Below are positions 1 through 10,029 of a stretch of 27,440 nucleotides of DNA, piece after piece; position 1 is the stretch's first letter; every line of letters starts with the position of its first letter. The notes below the pieces were generated by a model. It saw only the letters and a list, made by a program, of their open reading frames with translations, ran no database searches and had not been told where the DNA came from. The stretch is from Gnetum montanum (taxonomy: Eukaryota; Streptophyta; Gnetopsida; Gnetales; Gnetaceae), in assembly GCA_015680685.1 (NCBI GenBank), contig MNCI01004806.1, positions 82,186 through 109,625 of the forward strand. Reading direction: 5' to 3'. Made by a program: the position numbers and the translations under genes.

Positions 1-430
1 CTTATCACACTTAAGCTAAATAGGTGCCTCAGTATGACCACTTCGAGCACTTGCGTTACGTGTGGTGATCCCAGTGACGATTAGCGTTTGGTAAGCCACA
101 GTTGCATAGTTCAGGGTGTGTCCGGTAAGTGGGAACGGATGCTGACGCTAGTTAACTTAGACTTAGGACATTAGTTAGAGTTAGCTTAGTTTCTCAACCC
201 TTTCCTCTAATAGCATAGAAGATAAACCGAAAAATACCAAAAAAATCACATACCTCAAACTTGCTTAACCATACACCATGACACTTACAAGAAAGCCTAG
301 GAAGACAACGAACGATTAACCCCAAGTGTTTCTTGTGGTGTTAAGGCATTTAGTCTACGGAGTTCGACCGGATCGCGCGTGCATGCTCGTATTCGTATGG
401 TTGAGTGTAGGGGTACCTCGCCACTCATCA
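1..430 (+). mobile_element. Partial LTR (D), same family as element B, cut by the window edge
   Basis: This stretch aligns by eye with the last ~460 bp of the two LTRs of element B (compare about 5565-6009 and 10615-11073), with an internal gap of about 30 bp near position 20. It ends in GGTACCTCGCCACTCATCA at 430, the same terminus as B. The next bases (GAAAGGAAAG) show no primer-binding site, so this is the 3' LTR of a plus-strand element lying to the left, or a solo LTR. GAAAG at 431-435 would be its right target-site duplication, but the left copy is outside the window. Confidence 0.85.
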
Positions 431-563
431 GAAAGGAAAGCAAGCCAAGGAGTTGTTGCTACTAAAGAAATTCAAGGATCTTCAACTCACTATGATTAAT
501 GTAGTATGGTTATAGTAGGTGGTAAAGAATGTAAAAGAATTGTAGGGGAAATTGGCCTTTACA

Positions 564-1058
564 ACCATTGATAAGAATAGGGCTTTGTTTGCAAAGAAGT
601 TTGTAACACAGAATCTTGCAACTTTAAAATAGATTTTTGATGTAGAGGTCAAGAAAAGAAAGCTTTCAAAAGAGAAAGAGGAAATTTAAAAACTTTGGAA
701 GCAAAAAAATAAGACTCATCAACAGCTTTAGTAAGCAAAATTGTTAGTTGACACATCCAAAGTTGCTGAATAAGTGAGTAAGCTTCTAAATGCAATTGTT
801 TCAAATAACCTTATTATTTCAAATCCTTCCTTAATTGTGAACAAAAATGTTTTTAAGCCAACAACCATGACCAAATTGAAATCCATGATTCCTTCCTCTT
901 TCCTACAGTCTCTATCTTCCGCTTCTTAGTCCATTGTAGTTGTGGTGAGTGAAGTATCTCAACTTCCTTCTTTTCAAACCACATAGGAGTTTGATATTGA
1001 AGATGATCTTGAACTCTATGAGTTTGATGATGTATTAAATTTTAAACTTGAAAAATGA
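564..1058 (+). pseudogene. Unidentified coding relic with many in-frame stops
   Basis: One frame of 165 codons (ACC at 564 to TGA at 1056-1058) reads as protein-like sequence once about nine internal TAA/TAG/TGA codons are ignored. The first half is rich in Lys and Glu and could form a coiled coil. The C-terminal third is Ser- and Val-rich, followed by an acidic tail (EFDIEDDLELYEFDD). Many stops could be former Gln, Lys or Arg codons. I do not recognise the family. It resembles the coiled-coil style of the aORF in element A, but I cannot show homology. Confidence 0.4.
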
Positions 1059-1390
1059 ATGAATATATGATATCCCAGTCAATTATGTTTATGATGGTTG
1101 ATGAAGTTTTCTAGCTTTATTCTATACTCTAACTTAAATAAGTTGTATTTTTTACTCTTATGTTATTCATATCTCTAGAGAAGTAATCCCCTATAAATTT
1201 TCTCATTAAGTTCCTTCTTTATTCATTTTAAAAAATTGTTAAAACTTTGGAGATATAACTAAGAAAAAGAGATACATATAGTACTAAAACTATCATTGTC
1301 TATTTAAATCTTAATTAATAACTTTGTTAGTTTGAAGAAAAAATTTAGTTTAAAGATCTTCACAAATGCCAAAAATGAAATGGAAATTAA
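1059..1390. other. AT-rich non-coding stretch
   Basis: Between the coding relic and the left arm of the large inverted repeat I see only AT-rich sequence with no reading frame, repeat boundary or motif I can support. Confidence 0.5.
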
Positions 1391-2573
1391 TAAGGGATCC
1401 TTAAGATGATATTGTTCTTCCTTCCCCATAATCGTATTAATTTCTTTTCTCTAGTATTTTATTTTGGAGATTCAAGGATGGGAAGCTTTTAACTTTTATT
1501 GCTATTTGTTCTTTATTTTTGAATGATGTATTCATTTATCTTTAGAATGAGTTTTCTCCTTCTCTTTATAATAAATCCTTTACCAATAATTTTAAACATG
1601 TGATGACGCTTCTAAATAATGACAAGACATTATCCTTTTCCTCTCTAAGAGGGCAAGTTTTTCAAGATTGGTTGTAAGGATGAAAATTTGAAAAGGCATC
1701 TCGAAAATAGTTGGGATTTTTTTAGACTCTCTTTGATGATTTAATATACTCTAATTTTTTAAATATTATTATTTATTTTTCTAGGCTTTAACATGCCCCC
1801 CACCCTTGCATCTTCCCACCCCTCACCACATCCTTGTTCCCATAACTATGATATAAAAGAATCAATTTCTTCAAACATGAGTTCCATATTAAGGAAAAGT
1901 TAAAATTTAAATCCTTCTAAAGCATATCTTATTATACATATACAATTAGATCTAAGTTTTCATAATTACAAAAAATTTGTAAATAAAAGTGAAGCTATAG
2001 AGTTGTTATTAAAGTCTTAACCACATTAAGTTTGAAGGAACATGTTAAGAAATAAGTATTATTATCAACCTTAATGTGTGTTACCCATACCCAAATGTAC
2101 AACTATGATAGTTTACATAGATAAACTAATCAAGTTAGTTAATGATTGGTTAGTAAAAGGGAAGGGGGATTGGGAGGAGTGCGACAAATTAAGTTAGATC
2201 CCCAAAAAATAATATTATTAAAAAATTGAGTATATTAGTTCAATTAAGAGAGAATCTAAAGAGATACCTCAGTAGTTTTAGGAATGCCTTTTCAACTTTT
2301 CATCCTTACAACCAATCTTGAAAAACCTCTCCTCTCGATAGAAAAAGAATCAAGCTTTGCCATTATTTAAAAGCATTCTTACAACTTTTCACTTCTTATT
2401 AAAGGGTTTCTTATAAAGAGGAGAACATTATTTATAAAGATAAAAAAACACATTAAGTAGAAATAGTGAACAAATAGCAACAAAAGTTAAAAGTTTTCTA
2501 TCTTTGAGCCTCCAAAATAAAAAGAAATCAATACTATAGAAAATAATTATTCAACCTTCATTAGGATCCCTTT
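1391..2573. repeat. Large imperfect inverted repeat (foldback-like)
   Basis: The left arm (about 1391-1778) is the reverse complement of the right arm (about 2204-2573), around a spacer of about 425 bp. The best segment is 1657-1699 against 2284-2326, 43 bp with one mismatch that I can see. AAGGGATCCT marks the outer end of the left arm and AGGATCCCTT that of the right arm. Matching continues patchily through the arms with small indels. The spacer has a C-rich strip near 1794-1830 and a G-rich strip near 2158-2180 that partly pair. This could be a degenerate foldback or MULE-type DNA transposon, or two inverted copies of one repeat. No transposase or clear TSD was found. Confidence 0.7.
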
Positions 2574-2641
2574 TACTTGAAGTAGTAGTTGAAAAGTGAT
2601 ATCTTTGAGAATTTGATACTTAACTCCTAAAGAGAGTTTAT

Positions 2642-2915
2642 ATCTATACTCTTACTATTGGAAGAAGCATTCTTACTAGACTAGAAAAACATGAAGGAGA
2701 CATCAAACATAATAGAATTGAAAAATTTCCATTAGTAGAACATGTCAACATTTACTTAATGGATAAAACAAAACATATATGACAACTATAGAAATGCAAA
2801 GTCTTATTTAACTAGAGAGAAAAATTAAAGAATCCATAGAAATTAAGCTTGCATCACAATAATGTGGACAAAGATGGAGATTTAGAGATTAATGAAGAAT
2901 GGTGGCCTCTCATAA
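2642..2915 (+). pseudogene. Possible GIY-YIG endonuclease relic (Penelope-like element?)
   Basis: The frame starting at 2642 reads IYTLTIGRS, then TRLEKH, DIKHNR and LVEHV. It then shifts frame near 2800 into TREKIKESIEIKLAS and finally DGDLEINEEWWPLI. From memory, this order resembles the GIY-YIG domain of EN(+) Penelope-like retroelements: a YIG-R-S-type motif, an R-L-x-x-H helix, an (A/L)-x-EH motif, a REAIEI-type helix with its Glu, and a final W-x-P-L. The first Tyr of YIG is replaced by Thr and at least one frameshift and several stops are present, so it is dead. No reverse transcriptase is visible upstream. The family call is inference. Confidence 0.35.
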
Positions 2916-3006
2916 TCAACATCATGCAAGATAGGGAAAGGCATAATTTTTTTTATTAAATATTTTTATTTATGAGATCGTGAGTTTCATTCCTATTATA
3001 TGTAAT
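2916..3006. other. AT-rich flank ending in the target site of element A
   Basis: This short T-rich stretch holds no gene. Its last five bases, GTAAT (3002-3006), pair with GTAAC at 23243-23247 as the target-site duplication of element A, with one mismatch. Confidence 0.75.
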
Positions 3007-3919
3007 TGATGAGCAACGAGGTACCTATATGCCCAACCATAAGAATCACAAAGCATTCACGCGTGATCCAATCGAATTTCATGGACTTTATAGTTTCCAA
3101 TGCACTAGTCTTCTAGGAAGTAAATCTTTCCCTAAGGTCATTCAGTATCTTCCCAATTACACTTATGAAGTACAAAGGTATAATTAAGTGTAATCGCGGC
3201 ATATGATTTTTATCATTTTCTGTTTTATGTTCTTTGGTGCTTGAAGAGAGAGAGAGATAAAGTAATTTAATGACTAATCTAAATTAACTAACTAACTGGT
3301 ATCTGACTAGTACTAACATAAGCATTTGGTCCACTTTCTATACATGTCCTAAACCCATGTATCCACTGCTGGGTTACCAAGCGCTACACCACTAGGCACA
3401 CCAAGTAATAACGCTACTGGGATTACCAAGAGAATATATGTTTATGCTCTACGCAGTCATACTTATGTACTTTATCTATTTAGATTAATTGATTAAAGTA
3501 TAATTTAGCTTAATTAATTAAATAATTAATAGAAACAATGAAATCATAAATAAAGCATTTAAACTATCCATAATGCTGCACAATTTATCAAGAAGTTCAT
3601 CTTTATTACCGCACACACTGTCATCTCACGTACAACAATGCTCAAATAAAGATCCATATATGCAATGACTCCTACTATAGGCACTCAAGAAAATATTCTA
3701 AATTTCAAATGTAAAACCTACAAGAGCTCTACTACTACTATGAATTCTGATGCCATAAATGTGGTTAGTGGATGCGTATTTATAAGCAAAAAGAGACCCT
3801 ACATGAAAGGAGTCATGTTGAAGCATGAAACAATGCATCAATGGGGCCCAGTCGATGGGATAGCCTCGATGTAGCCCCATCAAGTAGGCCCCATTGACAC
3901 AACCAACCATGACTCATCA
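3007..3919 (-). repeat. 3' LTR of element A
   Basis: 913 bp, matching 22381-23242 along its length. In plus-strand terms it starts TGATGAGCAACGAGG and ends GACTCATCA. A TATA box (TATAAATA on the minus strand) lies at 3777-3784. Near 3840-3900 it carries about 60 bp, with repeated GGGGCC/CCCCAT strings, that the 5' LTR lacks. A short GA run is at about 3246-3258. Open frames inside it on both strands (around 3665-3910) overlap the U3/TATA area and are not genes. Confidence 0.9.
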
Positions 3920-3930
3920 TACCCCCACGA
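3920..3930 (-). other. Polypurine tract of element A
   Basis: On the minus strand the sequence TCGTGGGGGTA lies directly before the 3' LTR (which begins TGATGAG). The wider context (CTCGAGGATGAGTTTTCATT upstream) is nearly identical to that of the PPT of element B at 10008-10039. This is the expected primer for plus-strand DNA synthesis. Confidence 0.85.
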
Positions 3931-4149
3931 CTAAATGAAAACTCATCCTCGAGTTATTTACAAAGTTGAAAAGGTATGGAATTATTGATTGACTTGTTGA
4001 CAAAACAAAACAAACTAACTTGACAGAATTGAGTGTCCAAGTGTACGAATCAACACATTACAAAAATTTTTGCGTTCATGACACAAAATTGAACACCATA
4101 ACATGACTCTATAAAATTGGATAGCATGTCCTCTAATGGCATGAAGTCA

Positions 4150-4975
4150 GTTTGGAAGATCAAATAGTCCCAGGCAGTGGAGGTTCCTAAGGCTCTAAAG
4201 GACCTTAGCGACTTCAGGAACATCTAGTGGCTAATGTGGTTGCAGCTGTCCTACTGTTGCTACAACTTCTAGCAAGAGAAAAAAAGCATCTAGAAATTCT
4301 TTCATTTTCTCCTCCTTACTCTTGGGATCATGCACCATCCACATAACTTCACTAATGTGGATCAGAATGGGCACATCCCAAGGACAGGAAATCATTGGGA
4401 ATAACTCCTTTACGTTGATGAACCAGGTAGTGAATTATTTGAACTCAATGTCAAATGCTCTAATTGCATCTTTCAACTCCTTGTAATCATTCATTCTCTT
4501 GGCCAAATTCTTGGTAGTTGATTTTTGATCCATGAATCGTGCCTTGATAACTTCAAGCTCAACATTTTCTATCTCTAGCTTTTACTTGGTGTCCTTATGG
4601 TGCTTGAACTTTACCTCATACAACAAGTATGAGTTGGCCACTTACTTTTCCAATTCTAACTATGGTCATCTGATATTTAACATTGCTAGGTTTGCATAGT
4701 GAAGATTTGTCAATTTCATGTATTTTATCATTTCTTCAATCTGCAACTCCTTCATGTGGATCTTTACTTTGTTATAGGCATCAATCCCATCAATGATGGA
4801 CTGCCACACTTCTCTTCCTTGCTGGAGTTGCTAAAGGATCTTTTTTACTTTTACTTTAGCCATTTGAATATGTTTTTCATTTACCTCCTTTTGTAAGCCA
4901 ACTTGGTCTCTATAGTGATTTTTAACTCTTTCAAACTTGAGAGCCTCATTTTTTCTAGGTGGCAATCTCAATGGT
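4150..4975 (-). pseudogene. Element A additional ORF (aORF), C-terminal part
   Basis: Downstream half of the sense ORF between integrase and the 3' LTR of A, separated from its upstream half (11079-13126) by the insertion of B. Minus-strand translation gives long Lys/Glu-rich heptad-like stretches such as HYRDQVGLQKEVNEKHIQMA near 4900 and NLAKRMNDYKELKDAIRAFD near 4480, suggesting a coiled coil. The open part around 4831-4975 is one remnant. The frame drifts and stops are present, so it is not functional. Its position matches the env-like or extra ORFs of Athila and Tat elements. I see no convincing membrane segment and cannot name the product. Confidence 0.6.
4971..4975. repeat. Left target-site duplication of element B (ATGGT)
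   Basis: ATGGT immediately precedes the TG of the 5' LTR of B and is repeated exactly at 11074-11078, directly after the terminal CA of the 3' LTR. A 5-bp perfect duplication is the normal signature of Ty3/gypsy integration. Confidence 0.95.
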
Positions 4976-6009
4976 TGATGAGACACGATTCGCATAGGCC
5001 ACGATATCCCGTACATGATATCGTAGCCATCACAATATCGTGGCGGTGCATCGTCATATCTATAAATAAGAGGCGGCTCTCCCTTGTTTTCTCATCCTGG
5101 TTGGAAGTAGGGAAACTCTAGCAGATTGATCACTCCAGAGATAGATTATTTTCCATGTGCCCGCAGTAGGAGTCCTAAAGTGAACGGATCTTTATTCGAG
5201 CAACATTATACCTGAACACAAGTTGTGTACGACAATAAAGACAAAATTCTTAGATGAACCTTGCAGTGCATGGAATAGGATTTATTTTAATGTTATTTAT
5301 TGCTTTCTCTCTCTCACCCTTAAACTCCTAGAATGCGGAATGAGTACGACTTGATTACAAGCATCTAAGGACGTGTACGGATAATCAAGGAATCGGCTGC
5401 TCATCACAACGTGGTATGAGTACGACTTGATTATGAGCATCTAGGTGTGACTACTTGGTAACCCAGTGGCATATCCAAGATCTGTGCTTGGTAATCCCAG
5501 TGGTAGTCATGCACCAAGAGGTGTACGGTTAGTCAAGGAATCGGCTACTCATCACACTTAGGCTAGCTTAGATTCTCTCAACCCATTCCTCCTAGTTAAG
5601 TGCCTCAGTACGACCACTTCGAGCACGTGTGTTACGCATGGTAATCCTAGTGACGATTAGCGTTTGGTAGCCATGGTTGCATCGGTTCAGGGTGTGTATG
5701 GTAAGTGGGAATGGATGCTGATGCTAGGTAATTTAGACTTAGTCATTAGTTAGAATTAGTAATTAGTTTCTCAACCCTTCACCTTGTTAGCATAGGAGAC
5801 ATAAAACATAAAAAGCTATAAACATCATATACCTCGGACTTACTTAACCATACACCGTGACAACTACAAGTAAGCCTGGGAAGACAACGAATGATTAGCC
5901 TTAGGTGTTCCATGAGGTGTGTAGGCATTTAGTCTACGAAGTTCGATCAGATTGTGCGTGCTACGCTTGTTTCGTATGGTTGAGTGTAGGGGTACCTCGC
6001 CACTCATCA
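4976..6009 (+). repeat. 5' LTR of element B
   Basis: Starts TGATGAGACACG and ends CCACTCATCA, directly followed by the PBS. A TATA box (TATAAATA) is at 5061-5068, preceded by three GATATC/ATATCG palindromic motifs (5003-5008, 5017-5022, 5035-5040). The central part carries several short variants of GGTAACCCAGTGG. Its partner is the 3' LTR at 10040-11073, of the same length. Confidence 0.95.
5061..5068 (+). promoter_or_regulatory. TATA box of the element B 5' LTR
   Basis: TATAAATA lies 85 bp inside the LTR, at the same relative position as in the 3' LTR (10125-10132). A start site about 25-35 bp downstream, near 5095, is expected, which makes U3 short and R/U5 long. The start site is inferred. 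Confidence 0.6.
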
Positions 6010-6010
6010 T

Positions 6011-6029
6011 TGGCACCGTTGTCAGGGAC
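6011..6029 (+). other. tRNA-Asp primer-binding site of element B
   Basis: TGGCACCGTTGTCAGGGAC begins one base after the LTR terminus. It differs by a few transitions from TGGCGCCGTTGCCGGGGA, the complement of the 3' end of plant tRNA-Asp, the primer typical of Tat and Athila elements. Confidence 0.85.
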
Positions 6030-6152
6030 TAAGTGTTTGTGTGCTAAATAGAGCATAGGATATCACTCACATCTTTGGGAGCCTAAACGAACCTTTGGGT
6101 TAATCAAAATAGAAAAATTATATAACAGTAATTAGCACACTGATAGATAACA

Positions 6153-7267
6153 ATGTCTTATTCTCACAATCACCTAAGGATAATACAAAGGACAGTCGGC
6201 AATCAAAAACACATAACCTAAATCAACCAATGCCTCAACAATATAAGTTGACATATACTCATCTCGATGAGTATATCCCCAACTTTACTTTTATTCTCCA
6301 TCAAGATGAACAAATGTGCTGGAGAGATTTGCAAGGTAACATAGTGTTACCTCCAGATCAATCAGTCCCTAACATGCTTCTCTATGCTTTGGCACAAATT
6401 GGCATGACAGAATTATATGCAGAATACGTTGCGAAAGACTTTGATTCAAGGGATTACTATCCCATAGCTTTACAATGTATGAGGGACTCAAGGCAGGAGA
6501 GCCAACATACATTGTTGAAGGGCAAAGAGGTCCCGCACATCCTCAATGAAACTAGAGATGGTGAACCACTCACAACGGGTTCTCTATCAAGAGATGTTCC
6601 CCCTCCTAACGATAGTGAGGAGGTTTGGTATCAGAACTTATGCTCAATGATATATAACCCTAGTTTTGATGCCCGTGAACACCAACTGTTCACAGAAGGA
6701 ACAAAAACAAAAGACAAGGACGGACACTTGGATCATCACCACGATCAGGGCCGAAGCCATAGAAGAGAATGTAAGAAACATCATCGTGGCGATGGTTCTC
6801 CTTCTTCTTCCCCTTCTGCACATCACTCACCCTCTCCTTCCACATCTGGGTACAACCATCATGAACATAACGGAGAGGATAAAAGTAAGAAAAACAAGAA
6901 ATCTCAATGAGAGATTCGAGAGAAAGGACAAGGGCATGAACGAAGGGAAAGTAGGGAACAACAGAGACATCATGGGCATCATGAAAGAGATGATCATGAT
7001 GAGCCCCTACTCGCAATCCAAAGTATGCTTGACATAATGGAGGCAGTAAGAATTCCAACAATGCAAGGGGAACTCCCTACTCAACCACAGCAAGGCCACG
7101 CTACGAGAGCAATAAACATTCAACCCACTGCTGGTTCTGACAACTGTAAAAAGAAAAGACCCTTCTTTAGAACCAGAATCCCAGACAAGCTCTCACAACA
7201 ACAAGCAGTTGAGTCTATGTACACTCCTCCACCATCTAACACTTCGGAGCACCCTTTAGTCCAATAG
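6153..7267 (+). pseudogene. Element B gag remnant (N-terminal and linker; capsid core missing)
   Basis: The longest intact piece is 6230-6910 (226 codons). Residues 8-20 (THLDEYIPNFTF) and about 55-80 (ELYAEYVAKDFDSRDYYPIA) match the gag start of element A (THPDEYVPNFTF; NLYEEYIVNGYDTRDYHPIE). An upstream ATG at 6153 (MSYSHNH) corresponds to A's gag start, but its frame is broken. The C-terminal part is His/Ser/Lys-rich. A frame change near 6900 leads to LAIQSMLDIMEAVRIPT (7013-7063), equivalent to AIRSMLNIVEAVKIPT of A. At that point A continues into the capsid core, while B jumps to a Pro/Gln-rich linker. A deletion, not point decay alone, removed the capsid core. No zinc knuckle is visible. 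Confidence 0.75.
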
Positions 7268-7285
7268 AGCTTAACGCATACGGTT

Positions 7286-7840
7286 ATGTTAACACATACC
7301 GAAACCAACTGGATCAAGGTAGGCCACCTTCTCAGGAAACTAACTGATCCTAGGAGTCCCTTAATCCATTTACAGATTACCAAAAATGAACCACATAAGG
7401 CTCTTCTTGACTCGGGTTCCAGAGTCAACTTAATTTCACGAGAGATGTATCACACTTGGAGCCTACCCCAACTTAAGCAGAGCAATATTCAACTAGAGCT
7501 GGCAGACTAGTCCATCACCATTCCCTTGGGATTAGTGGAGGACATTGTTACCACTGTGTGTGGTTGGTCCTACCTAGCTGATTTCCTGGTGATCGAGGTC
7601 AACAATGACAAAGGGGACTTCCCAATTATAATGGGAAGGGCATGGCTAAGCACAGTAGATGCATGCCTTAGGATCTGTGATCTTTCCTTGGAAATCTCTA
7701 AGATAAACATTTATGGAAAGATTAAGAAGAGGAAAGTTCCATGCATCACATACAATGATTCATCGAGTGATGAATGGAGGAAATGGCTCCATGTAACAAG
7801 TGTGCCCTTGAAACTTTCAAAAAAAGATGTCTATATGTAG
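7286..7840 (+). pseudogene. Element B retropepsin-like aspartic protease
   Basis: The translation carries the retroviral-type protease signature: KALLDSGSRVNLIS at about 7396-7437 (catalytic D-S-G) and, about 75 residues later, FPIIMGRAWL (the ILGRPWL-type motif of plant Ty3/gypsy proteases). One TAG at 7508-7510 breaks the frame, and the aligned codon in element A is CAA (Gln). Upstream, MLTHTETNWIKVGHL matches VMLTHVVSDWIEVGNL of A. After about 7760 the match to A is lost and RT is absent. Its catalytic motif is intact, unlike that of A. Its role would be Gag processing. Confidence 0.8.
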
Positions 7841-9674
7841 CAACCACACAACAAGTAGTAGACACCCCGTGGTTGACAGCTACTAGAAAGATCAACCAAA
7901 AAATATGCATGGAACAAACTAAGGAGAAAAACCATGCCAACAATGAAGGCATAGATATGTTAGAATATGAGCGTCACCAACTTCCACCCCTTAATCTAAG
8001 ATCATCAATTGGGAGAAGTTGGACACTTTTAAGAAATTCAAACAGGCGCTCATTATTTTGGATCTCTCCCTTTCCACTCAATCATGGGGGAGATGGCCAC
8101 CTATGCTAATCATATGGGGCCCTCAATTCTTTTAAGTTTTTGTTTTTCATGTTTTTTTACACATTTTTGTTTTACACGTTTTTTTTTGTTTTACAAATTT
8201 CTTTAACTTTTCTTGTTTTTGTTTTTCAACATCATTATACTTTTGCATTTTTTGTGTGTATGTGTGCATGTGATCCGCCCTGTAAGTTCGTCACATAATA
8301 AGTGTTCTTCATGATGGTATGAACTACTTTCATGTTGATTGCTAATGTTTGGTTTTTACCTTTAAGTCACAATGTTGATACTAAGGTATGTTTCTCTTGA
8401 TATGGCAGGCAATGAGATCACTTCATCCATCCATCCACCAGTTTCTATGGTCTCTCTCGGCTTGGAAATGTACAGTCCCCTTCATAATAAGAACTTTAAC
8501 GAATTGGTGACTGGGCATTTCTCAAACTAAGGAAGGACTCAAGGATTGAAAATGGTGTGACTTCAAGGGAACTTAATGATTTTGTGTTGGCCATTCTCTT
8601 GAGAGCTTGGAGGCTTTCTTCTTGAGTTTTCTTACTGCTTCGACATTACCCAATCATTGGGAAGCTGAGCAATAAAAATAAACAAAGTCTTTACATGGTG
8701 TGGTTCTCATGCATAAAAACACAAAACACAAAAACAAAAAAAAAAGAACAAGTGAGAATTCAAAGCACACCCCTTAGACGAAATAAACTTGGGCTACAAG
8801 CACTGGTTATGGAACCAAAAGTGTTCCCTCTAACTAAGGCCCTTATCGCTTCCCATTCTCTCCTTTGTTTCGTCGAAATGGTGTTGGATCTTGGGAGGTG
8901 CATTCTTGTTACTCCAAGAGGATGGTTTAGCTGAATGAATTGATGCAAAGTCACTGGATGTCGTTGGTTTGAGGCCGGAGTTGGAATGAGATTTGCTAAG
9001 TCCCATTAATCATGAGACCCACAAGGGGTTGTACACCACCTTGTTCTTGGGATTCCATTCCATTCTCTTCTCTCCATCCTTCTCTCCATTATTCACCTCA
9101 TTGCCAGTTGTATCATTAGTGTATATATTTTGGTTGATGCATTGTTTTCTTTTTGGTAAACACTTGTGGTTAAGAATTTAACTCTTGTTCCAAATGACAT
9201 TCCCAGAGCCTACGAACTCTTTGAATGTGGGGTTGTTAGGGCATTAAGGGCATGAGCCTGCTTTGGGGAGGAACCACTGACATTCCTATTTGGTGCATCA
9301 GTTAACTTCTTTTCCCTAACATTTTTGCAACTAATTTTATTTTATTCATTTCCATCTTCACATCCATTTCATCGATGTTATCGTTGTCTCTTTTTATCTA
9401 TCTTTCTTTCTCCTTTCCTATCTCCATTCTAACGCTACCAGAGGTTCGTGATTAGTCATGGGGGTACGGGGCCTAATTTTTTTGATTTTCACCTAGCCCC
9501 AAATTTTTTCTATTTTCTTCCTAACCCCTACACCTCTGGTAGTCATCATTAATATATCTCCCAATCTATATCAACCATACCACAACCTAGCCATTGAACT
9601 TACATCGAAGCAAGGTATTAACTACATTGAAATTCATTTACCCTTGCTAATATAAGATTATGTTGTATGTGCAG
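7841..9674 (+). other. Element B non-coding 3' region, homologous to the same block in A
   Basis: No credible ORF. The RT-integrase deletion junction lies between about 7760 and 8075. From about 8075 the sequence follows the minus strand of A at about 15330-13410: TCATGGGGGAGATGGCC (8082-8098), a T-rich tract (8130-8260), GTGTGACTTCAAGGG near 8555, CATGGTGTGGTT near 8694, CACCCCTTAGAC near 8767, GGCTACAAGCACTGGTTATG near 8794 and CTACCAGAGGT at 9435. CATGGGGG recurs at 9457-9464. CTACCAGAGGT (9435-9445) and ACCTCTGGTAG (9532-9542) form an inverted pair. The short frames here are chance. Confidence 0.65.
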
Positions 9675-10029
9675 ATGGAAATCATGAAACAACAGACTGG
9701 ATCTGGAGGGAACACATGGAATGGAGCAGCGCTACAACAGCTATGCAAGGAGCAAGATCAATGATGTGCTTACGGATGGACAACGAAAGGCACAATTTTG
9801 GCATTGGCAGCAGCAACACTTCTTTCTCTCTCTCTCTCCTTCTCAGCTACCAACTAAGGCCTGATGTCAATGTAATAAGGTCTTCACCCTTGTTGTCATG
9901 AACACCAATTTTGTCAAGTATTGTAATGATGATCCATTCACATGTCATCCCATTAGTTCCATTCCCCTCAATAATTCCATACCTTTCCGATATTATTGTA
10001 AGGAACTCGAGGATGAGTTTTCATTCAGT
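9675..10029 (+). pseudogene. Element B stub of the aORF and 3' leader to the PPT
   Basis: ATGGAAATC at 9675 directly follows TTGTATGTGCAG and corresponds to the aORF start of element A (13126, also directly after AG). Only a short coding stub remains. By about 9890 the sequence has rejoined the region just upstream of A's PPT (shared CATGAAC, CAATAATTCCATACCTTT and CTCGAGGATGAGTTTTCATT). So about 2.9 kb of aORF is missing from B relative to A. Confidence 0.55.

Noticed and set aside
3665-3910. Small ORFs on both strands at 3665-3910, and their match at 23050-23268
   Set aside because: They lie in the U3/TATA part of the two LTRs of element A. Similarity between them reflects LTR duplication, not a protein family.
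8695-9181. Short ORFs in the 3' region of B (8695-8934, 8993-9181)
   Set aside because: The homologous DNA in A is not open in these frames and the translations show no domain.
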